Below are positions 29,864-42,458 of a DNA stretch of 64,000 nucleotides, one piece after another (position 1 is the stretch's first letter; the number at the start of each line of letters is the position of its first letter). Origin of the DNA: Serratia ureilytica (GTDB lineage Bacteria > Pseudomonadota > Gammaproteobacteria > Enterobacterales > Enterobacteriaceae); the NCBI RefSeq assembly GCF_013375155.1, contig NZ_JABXOF010000010.1, forward strand, positions 62,001-126,000, in the 5' to 3' direction. Below the pieces are notes generated by a model. It saw only the letters and a program-made list of their open reading frames with translations. It was not told where the DNA came from and ran no database searches. Both the position numbers and the translations under genes were made by a program.

Positions 29864-30268
29864 TTAATTTTTTGATTCATCCGAAAGGGCCGGCGGCAAT
29901 GCGCTGTCTCGCGTGCGCTGGCCGATGATTTGTAAAGTACGCAGCAGCAGCGTCAACCCCAGCAGGGTATCCGGCTGCTTCAGCAAGGCGTACAGCGCGC
30001 GAAAACTGGCCGGCGGAGGATTCAATTGCAGCTCGCTGTGCGCCATCTGCAGCGCCGTTCCGCCTTCCCAACCGATGGTCACCAAACCTTCAAAGACGCC
30101 GGCCAGTTTCTCCACCAGCGCGTTGTCGGCGATGTCCACCGCGTCCGACAGCAGCGACAACAGATCGACCACGTTATCCAAACGGCCGCCCGCCAGCAGC
30201 GGCTGCAGTTTCTCGAGCAACGCCGCCAATGATTGCAGGTCAGCCGCATGCACCGTGCTTTCCGTCAT
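29864..30268 (-). CDS. DUF1641 domain protein
   Basis: 134-aa soluble, helical protein. The segment LVEKLAGVFEGL and the C-terminal SFRALYALLKQPDTLLGLTLLLRTLQIIGQ resemble DUF1641 proteins (YrhD-like), which are often encoded next to FAD- or molybdo-oxidoreductases. The start overlaps the stop of the flavoprotein gene by 4 bases (ATGA), so the two are translationally coupled and probably partners. No catalytic or metal motif is visible; the role is unknown, perhaps a subunit or membrane-docking helper (inference). Confidence 0.8.
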   Translation of the reverse strand: MTESTVHAADLQSLAALLEKLQPLLAGGRLDNVVDLLSLLSDAVDIADNALVEKLAGVFEGLVTIGWEGGTALQMAHSELQLNPPPASFRALYALLKQPDTLLGLTLLLRTLQIIGQRTRDSALPPALSDESKN

Positions 30269-31455
30269 ATCAGTCCCCTTACCGTGGCCCAGTAAAGGCC
30301 GCGGTTGAACCCGTTGCGCAGCATACCGCCCGCCTTGGTGGCGGGCGTCGGCAGCACGTCGTGACGGTAGTCATACACCAGCGGCATGCCGGCATTCAGC
30401 CCCATTTGCGCGACCGCCTGCACCTTTCCGTCATAATGGCTCACGGTTTGGCCCAGCCGCATTTCCGCCACGATGTTGTCGGCAATGACCGGCGCCTGAT
30501 TATGGCAAGAGCCGCCGGCCTTGCTGACCGGCAAATCCACGGTATCGCCTATGACATACACCCCCTGCTGGCCGTAGACCTGCAGCGTTTGATGATCGGT
30601 CGGCAGCCAGCCTTCGCCGTTTTGGCTCTCGCTCAACCCGGTATTGCGCACCGCCTCCACTGCACGGATGGGCGGCGTCGCCATCAGAATGTCGAACGGC
30701 TGTTCTTCCCCCTCGGCGGAATAGGCGATGTTGCGCTGAGCGTCCACCCGGCTGAGGGTAAACCCACGCTGGTGGCGAATGTCGCGCGCGGCAAAAATAG
30801 CGGGTAGCGCTTCGCCGGTCGGGCGCTGTAAAAACAGACAGTTGCGCAGCAGTTGAGAAATGGTTGGGTAGGTATAAACGATCTCCACCGCCTTGCGCAC
30901 GCCGCGCCGCCGCAGGTAGTCGTCCAGCATCAGGGTGGTTTCAATCGGCGCGATGCCGCACTGATGGGGCACATTAGGCGTTTCAGGGAAGGACACGGTG
31001 ATGAAAATGCGGCCTTTCTCGATCGTCGCCAGCTTATGCGCCAACCGTCGCGCGGCCTGATACTGGTAGAAATGATCGCCCGCCTGCGCCAACCCTTCGA
31101 TGCGCTCCGGCCAGGGCACGCAGCCGGTGGCGAAAACCAGGAAGTCATACGGATAATGCTTGCCGCTTTGCGTAATGATATACCGCTGTTTTAAATCAAA
31201 AGATTCCGCTTTATCGACGACAAACTGTATTTCCGGCCGCAATAAACTCCGCTGTGAACGCGTGAGCTCCTGCTTGAAAAAATTATTGAATGCAACATAC
31301 ATAAACGCCGGCTTGTAATAATGCAGCGGCGAATCCGAAATCATTAATAACTCAACTTTATTATTGAGAATTTCCCAGTGCAATTTCACGGCCAGCAGAT
31401 TGGCTAGCATGGTGCCGCCGGTTCCACCGCCGACAATGACGACTCGCTGTCGCAT
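30265..31455 (-). CDS. FAD-dependent sulfide:quinone oxidoreductase-like flavoprotein
   Basis: 396 aa, pyridine-nucleotide-disulfide oxidoreductase fold. The FAD motif is VVIVGGGTGGTMLAN at the N-terminus, and VYVIGDTVDLPVSKAG near 299-313 is the second FAD-contacting motif. SQR features: Cys112 (FATGCVPWPE), Cys166 in HQCGIAPIE (like the CxGAP motif around Cys160 of SQR), and a C-terminal amphipathic tail. By eye, the third SQR cysteine (near Cys356) corresponds to Met357 in NAGMPLVYD, so canonical sulfide:quinone chemistry is doubtful. It heads the operon with DUF1641 and methionine gamma-lyase, implying an electron-transfer role in sulfur-compound metabolism. Confidence 0.8.
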   Translation of the reverse strand: MRQRVVIVGGGTGGTMLANLLAVKLHWEILNNKVELLMISDSPLHYYKPAFMYVAFNNFFKQELTRSQRSLLRPEIQFVVDKAESFDLKQRYIITQSGKHYPYDFLVFATGCVPWPERIEGLAQAGDHFYQYQAARRLAHKLATIEKGRIFITVSFPETPNVPHQCGIAPIETTLMLDDYLRRRGVRKAVEIVYTYPTISQLLRNCLFLQRPTGEALPAIFAARDIRHQRGFTLSRVDAQRNIAYSAEGEEQPFDILMATPPIRAVEAVRNTGLSESQNGEGWLPTDHQTLQVYGQQGVYVIGDTVDLPVSKAGGSCHNQAPVIADNIVAEMRLGQTVSHYDGKVQAVAQMGLNAGMPLVYDYRHDVLPTPATKAGGMLRNGFNRGLYWATVRGLI

Positions 31456-31684
31456 CTGGCCCTCCCCCAGCCGAAACCCGGCAGTATGAAAGAACGCATT
31501 ACGATGATGGCGATATTTAACGGCAAGAAAAAAATAACGCCGCCTTATTGGCAGTCTAGTAACGAATAATTATAAAGCAAATAAAAACGGAATATAAAAA
31601 CCGGCAAGAAAACTGCACAATAAATTTATTAGGGTAAACGCAGCGATTATTAATAAATAAAACAGGGTTAACATCGGGACGTCA

Positions 31685-31717
31685 GCCATAAAAAAACCCG
31701 CCGCGGCGGGTTTTTAT
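31685..31717. terminator. Terminator after eno
   Basis: Arms ACCCGCC (31696-31702) and GGCGGGT (31705-31711), flanked by A6 and T5. It lies 23 bases past the eno stop on the minus strand and could act both ways. Confidence 0.85.
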
Positions 31718-31739
31718 TTAGCAACCGAATCGGTCGAAC

Positions 31740-33104
<1,365 letters not shown>

Positions 33105-33116
33105 CTACCAAATATT

Positions 33117-35112
<1,996 letters not shown>

Positions 35113-35907
35113 TCAACTTTCCTGGCGTTTCACCTGCTGCCAGGCGTCTTCCATCTGCTCCAGCGTGGCGTCTTCAAGCCGCAGCCCGCGTTGCTTGACG
35201 ATCGCCTCCACCTCGCGGAAGCGGCGTTCGAACTTGCGGTTGGCCGCCTGCAATGCGTTCTCGGCCTTGTGGCCCAAATGGCGCGAGAGGTTCACCGTGG
35301 CGAACAGCAGATCGCCGATCTCCTCTTCCAGCTTGCTCTCATCGACCACCGCCTGGCGGGCTTCGTGCATCACTTCGTCGATCTCTTCATACACTTTGTC
35401 CAGCACCGGGCCCAGCGTGTTCCAGTCGAAGCCGACCGAGGCGCAGCGTTTTTGGATCTTGTGCGCCTTCATCAACGCCGGCAACGCCTGCGGAATGTCG
35501 TCCAGCACTGAGTGCAGCGCTTTTTCGGCGCGCTCGCCGGCCTTGAGCTGCTCCCAGCGCGCCGCCACGGCTTCGCTGTCTCCGCCCTCGGCGTCGCCGA
35601 AGATGTGCGGATGACGGCGCTCCAGCTTGTCGCTGATGGCGGTGCACACCTCATCAAAATCGAACAGCCCCTGTTCCTGCCCCATCTGAGCGTAGAACAC
35701 TACCTGAAACAGCAAGTCGCCCAGTTCGTCGCGCAGATCGGCGTAGTCCTGCCGTTCGATGGCGTCCAGCACTTCGTAAGTCTCTTCCAGCGTGTAGGGC
35801 GCGATGGTGGCGAAGGTTTGCTTACGGTCCCATGAGCAACCGTTCTGCGGGTCGCGCAGCGTTTTCATGATGTTCAGCAGGCGCTGCAACGAAGTGGATT
35901 GGGTCAT
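35113..35907 (-). CDS. mazG: Nucleoside triphosphate pyrophosphohydrolase MazG
   Basis: Hydrolyses (d)NTPs to NMPs and PPi; in E. coli it also modulates (p)ppGpp during starvation. 264 aa. Two MazG domains are visible. The N-terminal one has CSWDRKQTFATIAPYTLEETYE and ELGDLLFQVVF, and the C-terminal one EEIDEVMHEA and KLEEEIGDLLFATVNLSRH, each with the acidic Mg-binding residues. Placed just downstream of relA, as in E. coli, although no mazEF toxin-antitoxin pair lies between them here. Confidence 0.97.
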   Translation of the reverse strand: MTQSTSLQRLLNIMKTLRDPQNGCSWDRKQTFATIAPYTLEETYEVLDAIERQDYADLRDELGDLLFQVVFYAQMGQEQGLFDFDEVCTAISDKLERRHPHIFGDAEGGDSEAVAARWEQLKAGERAEKALHSVLDDIPQALPALMKAHKIQKRCASVGFDWNTLGPVLDKVYEEIDEVMHEARQAVVDESKLEEEIGDLLFATVNLSRHLGHKAENALQAANRKFERRFREVEAIVKQRGLRLEDATLEQMEDAWQQVKRQES

Positions 35908-35962
35908 AAAAAATCTCTGAGAAAATGGGGGCGCACGGACATGTCCGCCGGAACTGATGGAG

Positions 35963-35995
35963 TTCGGGCCGCATCGACCTCGGATGCGGCCCGAA
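35963..35995. other. Long perfect hairpin between relA and mazG
   Basis: 12-bp arms TTCGGGCCGCAT (35963-35974) and ATGCGGCCCGAA (35984-35995) around a 9-base loop, 12 bases past the relA stop. It lacks a T-run. GGATGCGG resembles the core of enterobacterial REP elements, so this may be a REP-like unit or an mRNA-stabilising hairpin. Confidence 0.65.
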
Positions 35996-36006
35996 AGGCG
36001 CAGGAG

Positions 36007-38238
36007 TTAGTTGCCGTGCAGACGCTTGGCGTCTATCACGTCCGGCAGCTGGTTCAGCTTCGCCAGCACCCGGCCCAGCACCTGCTGGTTATAAATTTCG
36101 ATGTCCATATCGATGGTGGCCAACTGCTTCTTGGTATCGCTGCGGCTGGCGACGCCCAGCACGTTGACCTTTTCGTTGGCCAGAATGGTGGTGATATCGC
36201 GCAGCAGCCCGCTGCGATCGTTGGCCATCACGCGCACCACCAGCGAATAACCGCTGGAGTAGCTTTCGCCCCACACCGCATCGACGATGCGCTCCGGCGC
36301 ATGCGATTGCAAATCGGCCAGCTGATCGCAGTCCGCACGGTGGATCGAGATGCCGCGCCCCTGGGTGATAAAGCCGACGATGTCGTCGCCCGGGATCGGT
36401 TGGCAGCAGCGGGCGATGTGGTGCATCAGGTTGCCCACGCCCTCCACCACCACGCGGCCGTTATCCTTGTTGCGGGCCGGCGGCGGCGCTTTCTGCTGCA
36501 CCAGCTGGCGCAGCGCCTCGCGATCCTGCTCTTCGGCGCTCGGCTTGTTGAACTTGCCCTGCAGGAAATTCACCATCTGGTTCAGGCGAATGTCCCCGCC
36601 GCCGATCGCCGCCAGCACCTCGTCCAGCGAGTTCATGTTGTAGCGCGGGATCAGCAGCTTCTCGGCCTCTTTCAGGCTGATGCCGAGGTGTTCCAGTTCG
36701 TTGTCCAGCATCTGGCGGCCGGCAAGAATGTTCTTGTCGCGATCCTGCTTGCGGAACCAGTTGTGGATCTTCGAGCGCCCGCGGCTGGTGGTCACGTAGC
36801 CCAGGTTCGGGTTCAGCCAGTCGCGGCTCGGGTTCGGCTGTTTCTGGGTGATGATCTCAATCTGATCGCCCATCTTCAGCTGATAGGTAAACGGCACGAT
36901 GCGGCCGCCGATCTTGGCGCCGATGCAGCGGTGACCAACGTCGCTGTGAATGTGGTAGGCGAAATCGAGCGGCGTGGAGCCGGCCGGCAGATCCACCACG
37001 TCGCCTTTCGGGGTAAAGACATAGACCCGATCGTCGAACACCTGGCTGCGCACTTCGTCGAGCATCTCGCCGGAGTCCGCCATCTCTTCCTGCCAGGCGA
37101 TCAGCTTACGCAGCCAGGCGATGCGCTCTTCGTAGCCGGAGCGCACGGTAACCCCCGCGCCCTCTTTGTACTTCCAGTGCGCGGCCACCCCCAGTTCGGC
37201 GTCTTCGTGCATTTGCCGGGTGCGGATCTGAATCTCGACGGTTTTGCCGCGCGGCCCCAGCACCACGGTGTGGATCGACTGGTAGCCGTTGGGTTTGGGG
37301 TTGGCGACGTAGTCGTCGAACTCATCCGGCAGATGGCGGAAGTGGGTATGCACGATGCCCAATGCCGCATAGCAATCCTGCAGACGCTCCGCCACGATGC
37401 GCACCGCGCGCACGTCGAACAGTTCGTCGAACGCCAGGTGCTTTTTCTGCATCTTGCGCCAGATGCTGTAGATGTGTTTCGGCCGGCCGTAGATCTCCAC
37501 CCGAATGCCTTCTTTGGCCATCTCGTCGCGCAGCCCGGCGACGAAATCGTCGATGAACTGTTCGCGATCGATGCGGCGCTCATGCAACAGCTTGGCGATG
37601 CGCTTGTATTCTTCCGGGTGCAGGTAGCGGAAGCAGAAATCCTCCAGCTCCCACTTCAACTGGCCGATGCCGAGCCGGTTAGCCAACGGCGCATAGATGT
37701 TGGAACACTCTTTCGCCGCCAGCACGCGTTCGTCTTCCGGCGCGTCTTTCACCTCGCGCAGGTGGGCGATGCGCTCCGCCAGCTTGATGACGACGCAGCG
37801 GAAATCCTCCACCATCGCCAGCAGCATGCGGCGCACGTTGTCGACCTGTTCGGAGGCCATCGAGTCGTTTTGGGTGGCTTTCAGTTGGCGAATGGCGTCC
37901 ATGTCCCGCACGCCATGCACCAGGGCGACGATGCCCTTGCCGAACGTTTCCGTCAGGATCTCTTCCTGCACAATGCCGGCATCCACCAGCGGAAACAGCA
38001 GCGCGGCGCGCATGCTGTCGTTGTCCATGCTCAGCGTCGAGAGGATTTCCACCATCTCCAGGCCGCGCCACAACAGCAGCGAGGCGTCGGGATGGTTTTG
38101 GGTCTGCTGCTCACAATAACGCCAGGTTGCGGCCAATCGCTCACATGACTGCGGGTTGGGTAGCCCCAAGCCGGCGATCCACTCATCGAGAGCGAACTCA
38201 CCCGCCGTATTCAGATGTGCACTTCTTACCGCAACCAT
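36007..38238 (-). CDS. relA: GTP pyrophosphokinase RelA
   Basis: Ribosome-bound (p)ppGpp synthetase that triggers the stringent response on uncharged tRNA. 743 aa (E. coli 744). The N-terminal pseudo-hydrolase HD-like region lacks an HD pair. The synthetase has RIDREQFIDDFVAGLRDEM, VEIYGRPKHIYSIWRKM and PNGYQSIHTVVLG. A TGS domain at about 405-465 (VYVFTPKGDVVDLPAGSTPLDFAYHIHSDVG, in pieces) and C-terminal CC/ACT domains (SLVVRVMANDRSGLLRDIT) follow. Downstream of rlmD as in E. coli. Confidence 0.98.
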   Translation of the reverse strand: MVAVRSAHLNTAGEFALDEWIAGLGLPNPQSCERLAATWRYCEQQTQNHPDASLLLWRGLEMVEILSTLSMDNDSMRAALLFPLVDAGIVQEEILTETFGKGIVALVHGVRDMDAIRQLKATQNDSMASEQVDNVRRMLLAMVEDFRCVVIKLAERIAHLREVKDAPEDERVLAAKECSNIYAPLANRLGIGQLKWELEDFCFRYLHPEEYKRIAKLLHERRIDREQFIDDFVAGLRDEMAKEGIRVEIYGRPKHIYSIWRKMQKKHLAFDELFDVRAVRIVAERLQDCYAALGIVHTHFRHLPDEFDDYVANPKPNGYQSIHTVVLGPRGKTVEIQIRTRQMHEDAELGVAAHWKYKEGAGVTVRSGYEERIAWLRKLIAWQEEMADSGEMLDEVRSQVFDDRVYVFTPKGDVVDLPAGSTPLDFAYHIHSDVGHRCIGAKIGGRIVPFTYQLKMGDQIEIITQKQPNPSRDWLNPNLGYVTTSRGRSKIHNWFRKQDRDKNILAGRQMLDNELEHLGISLKEAEKLLIPRYNMNSLDEVLAAIGGGDIRLNQMVNFLQGKFNKPSAEEQDREALRQLVQQKAPPPARNKDNGRVVVEGVGNLMHHIARCCQPIPGDDIVGFITQGRGISIHRADCDQLADLQSHAPERIVDAVWGESYSSGYSLVVRVMANDRSGLLRDITTILANEKVNVLGVASRSDTKKQLATIDMDIEIYNQQVLGRVLAKLNQLPDVIDAKRLHGN

Positions 38239-38247
38239 AACTTCTCC

Positions 38248-39597
38248 CTACTTTGCAGCGACCTCTGGCGCGCGCTCGTTGATAAACAGCGCCATTGATT
38301 CAAGATGCCCCGTGTGCGGAAACATATCCAACATCCGCACGCGCGCAAGACGATAACCGGCGTTCAACAGCACTTTGCTGTCGCGAGCCAGCGTGGTGGG
38401 GTTACAGGAAACATACACCACCCGCGCCGGCGCCAGTTTTACAATGTGTGACATCACCCCGGCCGCACCGGCGCGGGCGGGATCCAGCATCACCTTATCA
38501 AACCCTTGTGCTGCCCAAGGTTGCCGCTCAACGTCGTCCTCCAGATTCTCATGGAAGAACGACGCATTATTCAGCTTATTCTTATGTGCATTATATTGCC
38601 CATTCGCTACCAGCGTGGCAACACCTTCGATGCCCACCACCGCAGCGGCGCGGCGCGCCAGCGGCAGGGTGAAATTCCCCATGCCGCAGAACAGGTCCAG
38701 CACCCGATCATTGGGTTGAATGTCGAGCCATTCAAGGGCCTGCGCCACCATTTGTTGGTTTACGGCGTCATTGACCTGAATAAAGTCGCGCGGACTGAAG
38801 TCTAAGCGTAGCCCGTCAACCTGATAATACGGCGTTTCACCGCACAGTTTTTCCACCCGATCGCTGTCCGGCGCCAGATAAACGGCGACCTTTTCCCGCT
38901 CGCCAAACGCCAACAGCGCCTGGCGATCCGCCTCTTTCAGGGCATCGAGATGGCGCAGCACCAGCAGCGGACCGTTATCCGCCAGCACCAGCTCCACATG
39001 CCCCAGCCGCCGCACCGCCTGCAGCCCGCTCAGGCAGGCGCGCACCGGCGCCAGCAGCTGTTCCAGCTCCGGGCGCAGCACCGGGCAGTGCTCCACCGCC
39101 ACCAGCTCGCTGGAGGCCGCCTGTCGAAACCCCATCATCAGGCGCTGCAGCTTCGGCTGCCACGCCAGGCTCAGGCGGGCGCGGCGGCGATAGCCGTATT
39201 CCGGGCCGGCGATCACCGGTTCCTGTTGCGGGGTTACTCCGGTTTCGCGGGCGATCATGCGCACCAGCGCCGCCGCCTTGCTCTGCTGTTGCAGCGCCTC
39301 ATCCGCATGTTGCTGCTGGCAGCCGCCGCACACGCCGAAATGCGGGCAGCGCGGCTCCACCCGCTGCGGGCTGCGGCTCAGCAGGCGCTTGAGCTTGCCT
39401 TTGGCGAACTGGCGCTTGTCTTCGGTCAGTTGGATTTCCGCCTGCTCGCCCGGCAATACGCCCGGCACGAACACCGCTTTGCCGTCGTGGCGCGCCACGC
39501 CCTGGCCGAAAGTATCGAGATCGCTCACCGTCACGGTGAAGATTTGTGAGCTCTGCCGGGTCGTCACGCGGCGTTTGGGAGAGTAGAATTGCGCCAT
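38248..39597 (-). CDS. rlmD: 23S rRNA (uracil(1939)-C5)-methyltransferase RlmD
   Basis: SAM-dependent RNA methyltransferase for U1939 of 23S rRNA. 449 aa. An N-terminal TRAM domain (about 15-70) is followed by iron-sulfur cluster cysteines in [14 protein letters not shown]. The SAM motif is [16 protein letters not shown] at about 300-315, and the catalytic Cys lies in [13 protein letters not shown]. The N-terminus [11 protein letters not shown] matches the family. It is divergent from barA with a 66-base gap and precedes relA by 9 bases, as in E. coli. Confidence 0.97.
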   Translation of the reverse strand: MAQFYSPKRRVTTRQSSQIFTVTVSDLDTFGQGVARHDGKAVFVPGVLPGEQAEIQLTEDKRQFAKGKLKRLLSRSPQRVEPRCPHFGVCGGCQQQHADEALQQQSKAAALVRMIARETGVTPQQEPVIAGPEYGYRRRARLSLAWQPKLQRLMMGFRQAASSELVAVEHCPVLRPELEQLLAPVRACLSGLQAVRRLGHVELVLADNGPLLVLRHLDALKEADRQALLAFGEREKVAVYLAPDSDRVEKLCGETPYYQVDGLRLDFSPRDFIQVNDAVNQQMVAQALEWLDIQPNDRVLDLFCGMGNFTLPLARRAAAVVGIEGVATLVANGQYNAHKNKLNNASFFHENLEDDVERQPWAAQGFDKVMLDPARAGAAGVMSHIVKLAPARVVYVSCNPTTLARDSKVLLNAGYRLARVRMLDMFPHTGHLESMALFINERAPEVAAK

Positions 39598-39663
39598 ATT
39601 TGTCGATTGTGTGCTGGTTCATTAAGCTAGTGTCAGCTGTCAATTCTCCCACATTGGAATCCC

Positions 39664-42390
39664 ATGACCAAATACAGCCTGCGTGCGCGCATGATGATCC
39701 TGATTCTGGCCCCGACCTTGCTGATTGGTTTGCTGCTCAGCACCTTCTTCGTGGTGCACCGCTATAACGAGCTGCAGGAGCAATTGGTCGATGCCGGCGC
39801 CAGCATCATCGAGCCGCTGGCGGTAGCCAGCGAGTACGGCATGACGTTCCGCAGCCGCGAATCGGTCAGGCAACTGGTCAGCCTGCTGCACCGCCGCCAT
39901 TCGGACATCGTGCGTTCGATCACCGTGTTCGATGCGCAGAACAACCTGTTCGTCACCTCCAATTATCACCACAACTTCGCTCAGCTGCAGTTGCCGAAAG
40001 GCGTGCCGTTGCCCACCGAACTGATGCTCACCCGGCGCGGCGATTCGCTGATCCTGCGCACGCCGATCCTGTCGGAAAATCAGTATCCGGATGAAACCGC
40101 CGACGGCGGCAGCCACCCCGACAACAACCTGGGCTATGTGGCGATCGAGCTGGATCTGCAGTCGGTGCGGCTGCAGCAGTATAAAGAGGTGTTCGTCTCC
40201 ACCCTGCTGCTGCTGCTGTGCATGTGCATCGCCATCCTGTTCGCTTACCGCCTGATGCGCGACGTGACCGGCCCGATCCGCAACATGGTGAACACCGTCG
40301 ATCGCATCCGCCGCGGCCAGCTCGACAGCCGCGTGGAGGGCTACATGCTCGGCGAGCTGCACATGCTGAAGAACGGCATCAACTCGATGGCGATGTCGCT
40401 CACCGCCTATCATGAAGAGATGCAGCAGAACATCGATCAGGCCACGTCTGACCTGCGTGAAACGCTGGAGCAGATGGAGATCCAGAACGTCGAACTGGAT
40501 CTGGCGAAAAAACGCGCGCAGGAGGCGGCGCGCATCAAGTCCGAATTCCTGGCCAACATGTCGCACGAGTTGCGTACCCCGCTCAACGGCGTGATCGGTT
40601 TTACCCGCCAGATGCTGAAAACCGATCTGAGCGCGACCCAAACCGACTATTTGCAGACCATCGAGCGCTCGGCCAACAACCTGCTGACCATCATCAATGA
40701 CGTACTGGACTTCTCCAAGCTGGAGGCCGGCAAACTGGTGCTGGAGCATATTCCGTTCGCCCTGCGCGAAACGCTGGACGAAGTGGTGGTGCTGCTGGCC
40801 CCCAGCGCCCATGACAAAGGGTTGGAGCTGACGCTGGATGTGCACAACGACGTGCCGGAGCAGGTGATCGGCGATTCGCTGCGCCTGCAGCAAATCATCA
40901 CCAACCTGCTGGGCAACGCCATCAAGTTCACCGAAACCGGCAATATCGATATTCGCGTCGAGCTGCGCAAACAGCTGGAGCGCCGGGTGGAAGTGGAAGT
41001 GCAGATCCACGACACCGGCATCGGCATCTCCGAACGCCAGCAGTCGCAGCTGTTCCAGGCGTTCCGCCAGGCGGACGCCAGCATCTCCCGCCGCCACGGC
41101 GGCACCGGGCTGGGGTTGGTGATCACGCAAAAGCTGGTGAAGGAGATGGGCGGCGACATCTGCTTCCACAGCCAGCTGAATCGCGGCTCGACCTTCTGGT
41201 TCCACATCACGCTGGATCTGAACGAGGGCATGCTGTCGCTGGCGCCGAACCTGCCGGATCTGAACGGCAAAACGCTCGCCTACATCGAGTCCAACCCGAC
41301 GGCGGCACAGGCGACGCTCAACATGCTCAGCGTCACGCAGCTGGTGATCACCCACTCGCCGACGCTGGGCCAACTGCCGTCAGGCCATTACGATTTCCTG
41401 CTGGCCGGCGTGCCGATCCCGTTCCGCGACAACATGGCGCAGCATCAGGACAAATTGTTGGCCTCGCTGAAGCTGGCCGATCGGGTCATTCTGGCGCTGC
41501 CGTGCCAGGCGCAGATCGACGCCGAGCTGCTTAAGCAACAAGGCGCGCTCGGCTGCCTGATCAAGCCTATCACCAGCACGCGTCTGTTCCCGCTGCTGAG
41601 AATGGAAACGCCCGATCGGCTCGCCGCCCCGCCTGAGCGTAAACGTCTGCCGCTGACGGTGATGGCGGTCGACGACAACCCGGCCAACCTGAAGCTGATC
41701 GGCACGCTGCTGGGCGAACAGGTGGAAAAAACGCTGCTGTGCGAGAGCGGTGAGGAAGCGCTGGCGCTGGCGCGCAACAACGTGCTGGATCTGATCCTGA
41801 TGGACATTCAAATGCCGAAGATGGACGGCATTCACGCTAGCGAACTGATCCGCCAACTGCCGCACCACAACTCCACGCCGATCGTCGCCGTCACTGCCCA
41901 TGCAGCCAGCGGCGAACGCGAGCATCTGCTGCAGGCGGGGATGGACGACTACCTGGCCAAGCCGATCGACGAGAAAATGCTGACCCGCGTGCTGTCGCGC
42001 TACCACAGCGGCGACGTGGAAAGCGCCGTCGCCGACGATGCCCCGCTGTCGCTCGACTGGCCGCTGGCGCTGCGCCAGGCGGCCAATAAACCGGATCTGG
42101 CGCGCGATCTGCTGCAAATGCTGCTCGATTTCCTGCCGCAGGTACGCGAACGGGTGCAGGCGCTGCTCGAGGGGCAACACGACGACGAGATCCTCGACCT
42201 GGTCCATAAGCTACACGGCAGCTGCAGCTACAGCGGCGTGCCGCGCCTCAAGCAGCTGTGTTTCTACCTCGAGCGGCAGCTGCGCCAGGGCATCACCAAC
42301 GACGAGCTGGAGCCGGAGTGGCTGGAGCTGTTGGATGAGATTGAACTGGTGATCCACGCGGCGCGCGCGCATCTGGCGCAACCGGCCTGA
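39664..42390 (+). CDS. barA: Hybrid sensor histidine kinase BarA
   Basis: Inner-membrane sensor of the BarA-UvrY system, which responds to short-chain acids and controls the Csr RNAs. 908 aa. Two membrane helices (about 9-30 and 175-197) bracket a periplasmic domain and lead into a HAMP linker. The HisKA site is His301 in [13 protein letters not shown]. The ATPase domain has [16 protein letters not shown] and GGTGLGL. The receiver Asp is about 714 in [13 protein letters not shown], and the Hpt phosphorylation site is His848 in [12 protein letters not shown]. All relay residues are intact. Confidence 0.97.
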   Translation: MTKYSLRARMMILILAPTLLIGLLLSTFFVVHRYNELQEQLVDAGASIIEPLAVASEYGMTFRSRESVRQLVSLLHRRHSDIVRSITVFDAQNNLFVTSNYHHNFAQLQLPKGVPLPTELMLTRRGDSLILRTPILSENQYPDETADGGSHPDNNLGYVAIELDLQSVRLQQYKEVFVSTLLLLLCMCIAILFAYRLMRDVTGPIRNMVNTVDRIRRGQLDSRVEGYMLGELHMLKNGINSMAMSLTAYHEEMQQNIDQATSDLRETLEQMEIQNVELDLAKKRAQEAARIKSEFLANMSHELRTPLNGVIGFTRQMLKTDLSATQTDYLQTIERSANNLLTIINDVLDFSKLEAGKLVLEHIPFALRETLDEVVVLLAPSAHDKGLELTLDVHNDVPEQVIGDSLRLQQIITNLLGNAIKFTETGNIDIRVELRKQLERRVEVEVQIHDTGIGISERQQSQLFQAFRQADASISRRHGGTGLGLVITQKLVKEMGGDICFHSQLNRGSTFWFHITLDLNEGMLSLAPNLPDLNGKTLAYIESNPTAAQATLNMLSVTQLVITHSPTLGQLPSGHYDFLLAGVPIPFRDNMAQHQDKLLASLKLADRVILALPCQAQIDAELLKQQGALGCLIKPITSTRLFPLLRMETPDRLAAPPERKRLPLTVMAVDDNPANLKLIGTLLGEQVEKTLLCESGEEALALARNNVLDLILMDIQMPKMDGIHASELIRQLPHHNSTPIVAVTAHAASGEREHLLQAGMDDYLAKPIDEKMLTRVLSRYHSGDVESAVADDAPLSLDWPLALRQAANKPDLARDLLQMLLDFLPQVRERVQALLEGQHDDEILDLVHKLHGSCSYSGVPRLKQLCFYLERQLRQGITNDELEPEWLELLDEIELVIHAARAHLAQPA

Positions 42391-42410
42391 ATCCTCAGGC
42401 CATAATGCAA

Positions 42411-42438
42411 AAAGGCACGCCGTAGCGTGCCTTTGTTG
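42411..42438. terminator. Bidirectional terminator between barA and degP
   Basis: Perfect 10-bp arms AAAGGCACGC (42411-42420) and GCGTGCCTTT (42425-42434), loop CGTA, with A and T runs on the two sides. It separates the two convergent genes. Confidence 0.9.
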
Positions 42439-42458
42439 CTTTTAGCGCCTGACGTTTA

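Noticed and set aside
35899-38148. 749-codon open frame antisense to relA, rich in His/Gln/Asp/Val
   Set aside because: Shadow frame from GC-rich codon use in relA; composition is unlike a real protein and the relA frame matches a known family throughout. The same holds for long antisense frames over barA (39640-41373), cysI (16047-17747), hutH (25814-27058), clcA (48760-49875) and the cys genes.
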